Positions 34,861-44,866 of a stretch of 64,000 nt of DNA are shown here, piece after piece (position 1 is the first letter of the stretch; every line of letters starts with the position of its first letter). The stretch is from Saururus chinensis (taxonomy: Eukaryota; Streptophyta; Magnoliopsida; Piperales; Saururaceae), in contig CP141143.1 in the NCBI GenBank assembly GCA_035235625.1, positions 31,816,592 to 31,880,591 on the forward strand, in the 5' to 3' direction. Under the pieces are notes generated by a model, which was not told the DNA's origin, searched no databases, and saw only the letters and a list, made by a program, of their open reading frames with translations. A program made the position numbers and the translations under genes.

Positions 34861-36927
34861 ACATTACTTTTTATTTTCTTTTTTTTTAAAGAAATCTTTC
34901 AAACACGCGTAACTTCTTACCCCGGATTCAGATTCGTGCGTTCTTGGTACCGTTGGACTCGTATCGACGAGCCTTTCGATACCAACCCACTTAAAGTAAT
35001 AAATCATGCTCTTTCTAAATGGGCCCCACCTATATTGCACATTTCTCAAATATTGTAACTTGCGGTCCCGACCTCTATTTTGTCCGTTCTTTGATTCATT
35101 ACACTCGTTTCTTCGAGCTCTACTCAAATATGAAGGTTTAAACTATTGAAAACCTTTAAAATTTATCCCAAAATTATCCAATTAGGCCTAACCCTTCAGG
35201 TTAGACGTAATCGAAAAACGAGTCGTTACACTGACAATATTACTTCCCCTTGGAAGAATTGGAATTCGGGAACTCTTTTATGTAGGTTTTGGATCATGCG
35301 TAACAAAAGTGGGGGTGTAGAGGTAGAATCGGGCCCAAAGAGTTGGCCCTGGCCATTGTTAGGCAGGGGCAAAGCCCACAATGTTAGACAGTGAGCCCAA
35401 GTATGTGTGGTGTTAGGCTGAATAGTTAGCCCTAGGTTAGAGTGGGTTTCGCTGCGGTGCTAAGAAATGTAGCCTGAAGTTTTGGGGCATGGTTTGGGCA
35501 GAGACGGGCAGGGGAGGCCGGGAACGGAGGCCCCTTATCATCATTGGGTCAGGCTGGCATCACGACTATCCATTGGCCGATGTCAGTGGCTGCAAAATCG
35601 CCTGTCAGATGAAACGAATGGACTCGATTTAGCCAGGGTGACAGTGTTCTGAGTTGGGGCAGCAGACACACTTTGCCAGGCCACAAATAGCCAGACATGG
35701 CTGGAGGCCAAACTTGGAATATAGTGGTGACCCAGTAATCGCACACCGCAGTGAGCTGGACGGACACTGATAGGAGTTCATCTAGAATCTAGTGGTGGCG
35801 AATTGACACCGCTAGACTAAAACAGGACAGTCTCTGCGTTTTGGATTGAGCGGAGCAATGGGGAAGAGGAGACGAGAATGGGCACAAGAGTGGTGGCTAC
35901 CTGCCATAGTCGGCCTAAGACGGAGCTGGAGACAGTGATCCGGAGCTCCTCCGGCTACTCACAGTCACAAAACAATAAAAGAAACTGAAAAGGAGGACTG
36001 ATCAAAATCGAAATAGGGTAAAAGGAGGGGTCGGGGAAGGCGGCGGTTTGGGCCGGGGCGGCAGCCTTGCCATCGCCAGGTTAGGGAAAGGGAAAAGGCC
36101 AGTTAGCAGTGGCCAGCGACCGGTGGCACAACCACAACTCAAAACACACAGAAACGGGAAAACGGAGAAGGCCAGATGGAATTCTACCTCATGGCAGCGA
36201 AGGAGGGGTGAAGGGCCAAGGGAGGCCACGGTTCAGGCCAGGGTGGTGGCCTTGCCGTAGCCGGATCGGGACAAGGCCAATGGCCTATCGGCCTTGGCCT
36301 GAGACTTGTGGCACAACCGTGGTCGCACAGGAATGGGAAAAACCAAAAAGGTGGATGTATTTTTACCTTGCACCAGTGAAGGAGGGGCCAGAGGCTAGGA
36401 CGCCAGTGCCCGAAGGTCACTCTGGCCGGGGTGAAGCCTTGGCAGTGAACTAGTGGCCATGCAGGCAGAGGCGGTGGCAGACTAGGTGGAAAATTTCGAA
36501 AAGGGTCACAAGGCCGAAATGGGAAAAGGGAGGAAGAGGGGGCAGTGGCTGGTGGGGCTAGGCCAGGGAGGCAGGGTAGCATCACTAGGCCGAGGCCAGC
36601 CAGGCGAAAGCCGGTGGCCAGTGTCGATAGCCCCTCCGGCCTCACACAGTGAATGGAGATACTGTTCATCCTAGTGAGTCCGGCGTGTACGTCCTTTCTC
36701 TCCCATTTTCGCACCAAAAATTTTTGTGGTGCGTCGAGGCCCATGACCTGCGACTAAACACCACTCCCAACTTTTTTAGTTATGAATATCGAAGTCAATT
36801 ATAAATATAGATACACTAAAGTGCCTGATTTCCCCATTGAAAATACAAGCAAAAAAATAGCAGAACATTACAGAAAATAGCGGAAAATTATAAATTTGTT
36901 TAGAAAAATTAGGGATGTTACAAGTAG

Positions 36928-37846
36928 TGTCATCAATAAAACGTGTTGTTTGATTCTAGTATTATACAAATATGACTTATTACATGAATTTTGCATAGAA
37001 AAGGGAGCCCAAAGCTTACTCCCTAAAGAAAAATAAAAGGGATCCCAAGGTTGAGTGGATCATTATCACCAGATTCCTCAAGAGAATTAATGAGGAAGTG
37101 GTGCAAGCCCAGGAGGAGCCACTGAAGCAATTGAAGGTGAAGATTAAGAATAGAAAAACTTCTGATGTTGGCCCTATCACATCCATGCTACCACCCATAC
37201 CTAGGAGGACGAGTACACAATAGCTAATCCATCGACAAAGGTAATCAAGGGGGAGGCAAACAAGGAGGAGGCAACCAAAGTGGAGGTAGCGAAGGAGGAG
37301 CTAAAAAGAGGGAGGCAGCCAAGGAGGAGCTAGTCCTAGTTCGTCCAAAGCCAATTAGCAGCTATTTGGCCATGCAGCTCAGTAAGCTAAAGGAGCAGGC
37401 AAAGGAGCAGGAGGTGAGGCTAGGAAATGAAGTACTATTTGCAGTCGTCCATGCCACACACATTGTCTCTTCTCCAAAAGAGGAGAATGCTACAAAGTCT
37501 CCTACCTAGGCCACTGCGCAATCAATTGCCCATTCCAGCTTAGACACCATATCAGATACTTCTGATCCAGAGTATCAGGAACTACTAGAGAGTACCATAA
37601 GCGTTATAGACATTGAAGAACACATTGAGAAGCATGAGAAGAAGCTTAAGGAAAAGGAGGAGGTTGCAGTGGAGCTGTATAACTATCTTGACCTCCAACA
37701 CTAATTCCACATGGAGATCTTACATGGTGAAGATTAGGAAACAATGAAGGAGTTTATGGCCAACCCACACCAGCAATGACCTATGGTGACACTTCTGCAT
37801 ACTAAGTATGTGTCTCTACTTCATCAGGAGTGCATAACAAATGAGG
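36928..37846 (+). pseudogene. Transposon-type gene relic, Lys/Glu-rich exon
   Basis: From about 37030 one frame reads EWIIITRFLKRINEEVVQAQ and then Lys/Glu-rich low-complexity text with several stops (after RRTSTQ, for example). A later piece reads EHIEKHEKKLKEKEEVAVEL near 37618-37677. It ends at a plausible donor 'aatgag|gtaaga' at 37846. The next coding piece begins after the acceptor at about 38090. Function unknown; it appears to be the upstream exon of the Ulp1-like relic. Confidence 0.45.
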
Positions 37847-38089
37847 TAAGAATAATTTTATATTTTTGTTCATGTTATTGATAATACAAAATTTCACATA
37901 TTGTGTTTCAAATAACACAATATGTGAATTTAAGTGACAATCATGTTTATGAATCGTGTTATCGACAACAAGATAGACAAAATTTGTGTTTCATAGACAA
38001 ATGATAGAGTAGAGTACCATGTTTTTATTTACATAACTTATCATCTATCATGTTATCACTTAAGCAGTAATATTTTTTTGATGATATTA

Positions 38090-38603
38090 GGTTATAAACG
38101 TCATCGACCAGCTACTTGATGAATGAAATATGATGAATCCTAGAGTTAATCAGAACTGCTTCTTTGGGAAATTTTCCATCCAACACTACTACAATGTAGG
38201 GTTGCATCATGGCAAGGTGGAGATGGGTCCCAAAATCATCAACAACTTGATGAGGTAGTTGAATGCAAACACCAAGAGTGTCTTTATTCTAATCTACGCC
38301 ACTGGTTATTGATGTCATCTCATTGTCCGATGCAAGGAGAAGAGGTTCAAGTGGTATAAGCCTCTAATGGGTGACCACATACACGATTTTGCCAAGGTTG
38401 ACAAGGTTATACTCTATGTTGCCACAACTATGGAGAAGATCTTGAGGATAAAAGGTGCGACAAAGTGGCCATTGACGAAGATTCAAAAATGTCCCCATCA
38501 AGAGACAAATAATGACTGCAGGGTCTTTTGGATGTATTATGTTGCAAAGCCATCCGTACGAGTCTCTCAAGCAGATTTTACGCAATCAGAGATCACTATG
38601 TAA
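38090..38603 (+). pseudogene. Ulp1/C48-type cysteine protease-like relic from a transposon
   Basis: After an acceptor-like 'gatattag' the frame reads NQNCFFGKFSIQHYYN. It continues with HLIVRCKEKRFKWY (matching the His-containing strand of Ulp1-type proteases, with a stop just before it) and CPHQETNNDCRVFWMYY, which matches the conserved Gln and catalytic Cys block (usual form Q..G.DCGVF). It ends at a stop at 38601-38603. Such protease domains are common passengers in plant Mutator-like and CACTA elements. In-frame stops mark it as dead. Confidence 0.6.
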
Positions 38604-38819
38604 CTATGTTGGTTAGGCCACAAATATGTAACAATTCTTAGTGGAAGAATTAACTAGGAGTTTTATGCTTCTTCGGATGAGTTGTAATTTTTTTTAATGT
38701 AATATGACAATTTTGTATCAATAATTTTTTTAGTATATTATATGAAAATGATTTTTGTAGTGCATCTCTATACCATTTCTCTCTTACAATGTACAAGTGG
38801 TTTCTGTTCTATTCATTGT

Positions 38820-39940
38820 AATTCATTATTTATTGTGTAATTGGTAACATGTAATTTCTCTAATCATGTTTTCGATTACATGATATGTATAATCGATAAC
38901 ACAATATTCATATACTATTGTATACAATAACATGATATTCATATCAATAACATGATATTCATATATCAATAACACGATATACATATACTATCATATACGA
39001 TAACATGATATTAATATAATATTGAATTAGGTCATGTTATCAAGAGCATAATATTTATATTCTATTGTATATGATAACATGACATTCATCATATATAACA
39101 CACAATCCCTTCCAATATATAGTTGATTAGTACATAGTCTAAACAACAAAAGTACAAAAGTAGAACACATACAAAAGTACAAAAGTAATCATTAATATCA
39201 AAGTAAATCATCGCACACAATCATTGACCACGAGCATAGTCTCATCAACCACAAAAAAATGCAATAGACAATGGGACATTGAAATAACACCTAGCTATGA
39301 CTCATCCCCATATGAAGCAGATGAGAAGAGAGGTGCAGACGATTAATGGGGTGAATTGGTAAATTTATTTAACAATACTTGCCATTAAATTTTGACACCA
39401 TCATTTTCATCAGCCTAGAAGGTGGACGAGTCATAGTCAGGTGTTATATCAATGTCCCAATGTTAGATGCATTTTTTTCATGGCTGACAAGGCCATGCTT
39501 GTGGACAATGATTGTGTGAGATGAAGATTATAAGAAGTTCACAATTAGCTGTCGGAAGGTGGAAGTCAGCAGTAGGAAATCAATAGTCAGAACTAGCTAG
39601 TTGGTAGTCACCCATCATCAGTCAGCAATCACCACTCAGATATCTTTAGTCACCATTCACTTTTCATATATGGAACTAAGATTCTAGAGCATTAGGCGCT
39701 CACCTCTGACCAAGTTCCTTAGAGGGGTAGGAGGTGGGCATCGACTGGTCATTTGCTTGTGGATCTAAAGCTTTTTCTTTAAAGAGAGAAAGCAGGAGGT
39801 GAAGTAAGTTTTGCTTTGAAAATTAATGTAGAGCACGTGAGCCAAGGAATCCAAAGTAAATGACATTAATGTGTATTGCTTAGTAGGGCTTTTGCTTGGT
39901 TAAGGGGTAATTTAGGTAAGATTAAGTTAATTTTTTGGTA
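38820..39940. other. Host sequence, no gene; 'aataacatgatattcatat' repeats
   Basis: 38830-39110 is an irregular repeat of CGATAACATGATATTCATAT words. The remaining part (39110-39940) has no recognisable feature. Confidence 0.45.
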
Positions 39941-40740
39941 GTGTTATCCATAACACAAAATACAATTATCATGTTGTAAACAACACAATATGCGGCTTCA
40001 TGTGACATTTGTGTTTATGAATTGTGTTATTGATATCACGATAGACAACATTTTTATTTCTTAGACAAACAATAGATTAGAGTATCATGTATTCATTTAC
40101 TTGACTTATCATCTATCATTTATTAGACAATTTTGTATTAATATATTTTTGTTAGTATACAATATAAAAATTATTTCTATAGTGCATCTCTACACCACTT
40201 CTCTCTTACAATGTAATGGATGTAAATACCAATCCTCTCCATTATGGTGGTTAAAGGGTGATTGGATAGGCCAAGATGAAGTTTTTTTCACCCAAAACAA
40301 CTTTCTTAATAGAAAAAAAAACTGACTTTTACTATCTCCAATGACTCGCTAGTACTAAATTGCTACCAGTTATATCATGCTAGTGAACTCCACCTTGCCA
40401 CTAATCAATCCTCTCTAGTGGAACAACGCCACACTGTTTATTTTCCATTTATGAGGATCTATTAGGGATTGAGTTTGTTTAAAACCTAAGGGCAATTTTG
40501 TCCTAAAGCAAGTAAGATGACATTTACTATTAAGAAGCAAAGAATATTGCATTCTTCGACTAGGTAATATGAAAAAAACTCTTAAAACTACTAAGTCACT
40601 TGGCCCCTTTTATCTAATGTTAGGCCTCCAACATGAAATTTGTCCCATCATATGGGCCAAATAAGATATATCACAATGTATGTGCCCAAAAAGGTTAAAG
40701 CATAGGGACTAGTGACATTTCATACATCCAACATATGAGT

Positions 40741-42809
40741 TGTAATGCCCCAACTTGAGCCGGGGCCTAAAAAATCTCTTAATATTTTTTTTTCTTTCCT
40801 TAAGCCAGGAATCATTATCTGTGTGCAAGAGGTACAACATTCATCTACACACTACGGAACTTCATAGCTTCTTCATACGTAGACTTAGGTTGTAACGATC
40901 ATATATACACAACGAAGCTTCATAGTTCATTGTGCGTAAATCAAAATAAAACTTATTATTATAATAAATTTGGATCGGGCCAATGTTGCCTAGCCATTGG
41001 TTGCCTACATACGTATTGAATATTATTCCAATATGGTTGGATCCGAACATAGTTCTGCCTAACGGCTACTACATATATCAGGCATCACAAAATCATATAT
41101 GTTAAAATATGTATATACTAATATCCAATTGAAATCATACTAACATTTGTAGTCTATCAGAGTTAAGCGGAACTTAATAAATCAACAAAATTATACATCT
41201 CGCTCTACCACAGAGCGGGATCAAGCACATACACATGTCTCACTCTATCACTGAGCTGAGACTGAACAATACACACCACACATCTCGCTCTACCCTAAAG
41301 CGAGATGGAACATAACAAGTCACATCAAAGCATAGCAGATTAGAACACAAAAGATCAAAGCATGAAATGACACTTCAAATCATATCAGATAAAGCATAAC
41401 AAAGTAATTCAAATAAGAATATATTAAATTATAACAATTCATACATCTTAATTTTTATATCATTATCACTAATTAAGATGTGTAAGCATATAAATAATTT
41501 AACATCCTAACTTAACTACTTAGGATTAAATGTATTCTCATACAAAAGATCAGGTATACTTACCTATAGAATATATCAGAAGAGGTAGCGTTTGGAGCTA
41601 TTTATTTCTTCAGAGCATCCTCCTTTATGATGTGGATATGGTGAGTAGAATCTCCTTTGAAGTAGGCAAATGTAGCATTCCTTAACTTGGGGATGTTCCT
41701 TACTTCTGTACTTTGAGTTGACGGATAGGACATCCTCTTTTCGGAGACATCTTTCTCCTTTCGTGCTTGTGAACTATGGACATAGTCTCCCTTTAGCTTG
41801 GGGATGTTTCTCTTACTGGGTAGTAGAGGACAGAGCCTCCCCAACTCTGGATTGACTCTCTTGTTGTGACCTAACAATTGCGGACATAACCTTGTCTTAT
41901 TCGTAGCCCATTTTTCTTTATCTGGTACTCGAGGATGATGGGTAGGGCCTCTCCTTATATTGGGGTGTTTCCTCCTCATATAGTCACTAATCCATGGAAT
42001 AGACCCCTCCATTGCATAGAACACACTCAATTTAGTCAAGAACACCTCTTGAATGGACTAAATCAGAGTTAATATAGTCAAAAACGGAGAAGAAGTTTGT
42101 CGATGTTCGGGGACAATGGGCAGAACCTCTCATTCTCTTGGGGTGTTTCCTCCATATATGGTCTCCAACTTGAAGAAAGGACCACTCCAATGCGTAGAGA
42201 AAGCTCGATTCACTTAAAAATGCCTCCTAAACAGCTTTATTTAGACTCATAATGCTAAGAAATAGGGGAGAAGAAGAGTTGACTGAAAAATAGGGGAAAT
42301 GGGTTTAAATAGGCCTCGAGCGTACCGAAATGCGGCGCCGCGCTGCCAAAAATGGTGGCACCTGTGGAAACGCATCGTGCCCATGGCGCTTGTCAAAGGT
42401 CACGCATACCGTGCATAGTTCCGATGCGCACAACGTCTTTTCTTTTATTTATTTATTTTATTTTTGAATATATATTTTTAAATGCACATACCTTCCTACC
42501 CCAGATTCGGATTCGAGTATTGTTAGTACTATTGGACTCGTATCGACGAGCCCTTCGATACTCATCCACTTAAAGAAGGATATCGTGCTATTTCCAAGTG
42601 AGTTTTACCTATTTTTCATGCTTCTTGAGGTTGTAACTTCTAGTCCTGACCTTTGTTTCACTCGTCTTTTGATTTGTTATGCTCGTTTCTTCGAGCTCTA
42701 CTCAAATACAGAGGTTTCAACCATAGAAACCCTGTAAGACTCATTTAAATGTTATCTAATGACTTTGAACCCCTCAGGTTAAACGTAATTAGAAAAACAA
42801 GGTGTTACA
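40741..42809 (+). repeat. Solo LTR A2 (family A, 2.1 kb), target duplication TGAGT
   Basis: The ends are TGTAATGCCCCAAC and AAGGTGTTACA. TGAGT lies directly outside both (40736-40740, 42810-42814). It is collinear with A1 from the first base ('gccaggaatcat', 'gtgcaagaggtacaac', 'gtagacttaggttgtaac', 'ggttgcctac') to the last, lacking the minisatellite and most of the CpG-rich block. No retrotransposon interior on either side. Confidence 0.92.
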
Positions 42810-42948
42810 TGAGTCCTCTCTCTTGACCTAGTTACTTTCTCAACTATCAACTAGTTACCCTTAAGTTAAATATTGTGATGATAGCTCACGATTGGCTTAG
42901 GTGGCCCTTAATTAAAATTGTATTGCTATGGGTTCCATCACATTGGGT

Positions 42949-44079
42949 TAGGGTTGGGAAAATCCAACCCGACCCGTTTACCCGCCCCAAACCCGACCCG
43001 ACCCAACTACATGTAGGGTCAGGGTTTAGGCTCTTGACCCATTTTGAACTTAGGGTCGGGTCGTACCCGACCCGTACAATCCGACCAACCCGACTTTTAC
43101 CTGACTACAAATAATAAAGAACATTATTATTATAGTGTTGGTCTATTGGACTTGTTTATACTATTATTGTAGTGTTTGTTTAGTGCATACTATGTTGAAC
43201 TAGAGGTGCTTAAACATAAATTTGAGCATGAATTAGTTGTTTGGAGCATAGGTGTGATCACATATATTTTGCTTTGTAGTAGACATCCATTTTGGGATAA
43301 CAGAGGACAATATCTTTAAAGTGTGGTTAATTTATATATAGTTTAATTTCTTTTCTGTTATTCTTTTAGGTGTGGTGAATGGAATGAATATATTTTGTTA
43401 TATTCATTATTCATCCTCTTTCCTTGAGAAGGACACATCACACACTAAATTTAGCTCTTTGTTGAAGGCCTGACATTCATAATAAGAAGCAGGTTAGGAA
43501 CATTATCCAAATAGGCAGATAATAGAGCTCGAAGAGGGATAGTTTTCGGAGGAAGAAAATTATAATCAAGTATCACCTATTGCAAATGAGGGTAGGGTTA
43601 TGAGTGGCCATATAAAAGTAGTTACTAGAATTTTGAAATTAAGATATGCTGAATATCGAAAGCCAAGTAGGCTGATCATGAGTAAATAAACATTGAAGGT
43701 CTATTTTATTATCATTCTCTTAGAATGGAGGAAATGTAACATTATACTTCTAAGGTCTTCGTTGATAGCTACTACAAAAAATGTATCCACAGATTAACCA
43801 AAGAACCAAACATTTCAAATTAATGTTGTAATGTATTTAATTTTATTTGTGTTTGCCCTATGCAAAGAGAGAAGGTATATAATACAAGTCTAACAAAAAA
43901 ATTGTGAAAAAAAAGTAGAGTTACCTGTATACCTAACCCGACCCGACTCAAGTTGGGTTAGGGTTGGGATTTTTGACCCGATTTAAAAATAGGGCCGGGT
44001 CATGACCTGACTTAATTTCAGTGAGGGTCAAGGCCAACCAGACCCAATTTGACCCAACCAGACCCGATTCCTAGCCCTA
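42949..44079. mobile_element. GACCCGACCC-rich hAT-like non-autonomous element (1.13 kb)
   Basis: The left end TAGGGTTGGGAA and the inverted right end TAGGGCTAGGAA are terminal inverted repeats. The 8-bp flanks CATTGGGT (42941-42948) and CATTCGGT (44080-44087) differ at one position. Both subterminal regions (about 100 bp each) are dense in GACCCGACCC and GGGTTAGGGTT words. The interior has no intact transposase. It is related to the element at 16730-17298. Confidence 0.82.
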
Positions 44080-44087
44080 CATTCGGT

Positions 44088-44557
44088 TAAGCTTATAGTG
44101 TTCTACATGAGTTTTTTCACGTACTTATCGTACACAAACTTCTAAACTTGTTCACCAAATTCTCATCTGATTATGATATTTTAGCCCAAAAGTTTATGGC
44201 CAATTGGAAGTTAAGTAAGGTGCATAGGGCCCATCTCCAAACTTATTTATTTTCCTGTTAGAAGTCTATGTTTGATTGCAAAATCTAAGTTGTATTGGGT
44301 CTATCAGGCTTATTTTACTATTTTGAACCCACAATGAGAGAGGCCCACGTTTTGTACCACCCAATTAACATATTTTTAATCTGTTCTCTGAGGCCTAATA
44401 ACTTTATACTGCTTTTGTATATATACAACCTCTTAAAGGGCCGTGGGCAGGCTTGGCTGGGCTCCCATTCTCCCCCCATTTGGGCCCGGCCCGCCTAAAA
44501 CGGGCAGACCCGAATCTCCACCCCCAAATTACTAAAATAACCCTGGAGAAGCTCGAA
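44088..44557 (+). promoter_or_regulatory. Upstream region of HDA2 with candidate TATA box
   Basis: 'gtatatatacaacc' at 44417-44429 is the best TATA candidate, about 280 bp before the HDA2 start codon. This would give a 5' leader of roughly 250 nt. No other motif is clear. The transcription start is inferred. Confidence 0.35.
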
Positions 44558-44866
44558 ATGACTGCTTTATCAGCCTCTATTCTTCTCGGTTCTTCACTCC
44601 CAGAGAGCAGCTCTGCAACTTTCCGAACGTCGCTCCCGCGTTATTCGCATTCGTTTTCGGGATTCCATTTCTTTCTCCCTTGTTGGTCGTCGCTGTCTGA
44701 GTGTGGCGATGGCTTCCACCTCGTCGAACGTCTCCGCGGTTCCTCCTCCTCCTCCGCTGGAGACCGACTCAGAGGCTCGCCGGAGGAATCGGATCCTTTC
44801 CAGCAAACTGTACGTGGATGTGCCTCTCACCAAGGTAAGCCTTCGATGCTCTCTTTTCTGTTTTGA
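44558..44866 (+). other. Upstream ORF overlapping the HDA2 start, transit-peptide-like N-terminus
   Basis: An ATG at 44558, 151 nt before the HDA2 ATG, opens a different frame that runs through exon 1 past the first donor. It starts MTALSASILLGSS and is rich in Ser, Thr and Arg with few acids over about 40 residues, as chloroplast transit peptides are. It is out of frame with HDA2. If transcribed, it could lower translation of the main frame. Confidence 0.35.

Larger units (their letters stand above)
32796..35230 (+). repeat. Solo LTR A1 (family A, 2.4 kb) nested in B1, target duplication CTGAC
   Basis: The ends are TATAACGACCCGACCC and GAGTCGTTACA. CTGAC flanks both sides (32791-32795, 35231-35235). 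Removing the insertion restores the sequence order seen uninterrupted in B2 around 54780-54810. It matches A2 (40741-42809) collinearly in the same orientation. A TATA box 'gtttatataagcccc' is at 34623-34637. Confidence 0.92.
30238..36922 (-). repeat. Solo LTR B1 (family B), with solo LTR A1 nested inside, target duplication AGTAG
   Basis: The ends are TGTCACACCTGAGG (30238) and AGGGATGTTACA (36922). AGTAG lies directly outside both (30233-30237, 36923-36927). Excluding A1 and its duplication, about 4.2 kb remain. These match the inverted copy B2 at 53136-57692 through the whole length, for example 30411-30480 with 57460-57530 and 32700-32795 with 54795-54880. No gag or pol is readable. A length over 4 kb fits very long Tat/Ogre-type LTRs, though family assignment is inference. 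Confidence 0.85.
37865..40215. repeat. Duplicated non-coding segments flanking the Ulp1-like relic
   Basis: 37865-38060 ('cacaatatgtga', 'atgaatcgtgttatcgac', 'tagacaaatgatagagtag') matches 39945-40118. 38705-38805 ('gacaattttgtatcaata', 'gtgcatctctataccat') matches 40125-40215. In the second copy the two blocks are adjacent and the 38090-38700 coding part is missing. Confidence 0.65.

Noticed and set aside
34601..35058. Open frames of 103 and 139 codons, Ala/Arg-rich
   Set aside because: They arise from the CGGCGCCGCG-rich block inside solo LTR A1. The sister copy has no such frame.
36002..36744. Pro-rich open frames up to 186 codons on both strands
   Set aside because: GC-richer part of solo LTR B1. 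Frames are not kept in B2 or B3 and no domain is seen.
32796..42809. A1 and A2 as the two LTRs of one element with interior 35231-40740
   Set aside because: Each has its own different target duplication (CTGAC and TGAGT), and A1 sits inside B1. The interval has no PBS or pol. They are two separate solo LTRs.
44453..44866. 137-codon frame starting at 44453 as a separate gene
   Set aside because: It overlaps HDA2 exon 1 in another frame and runs through its donor. Only the internal ATG at 44558 is kept, as a possible upstream ORF.
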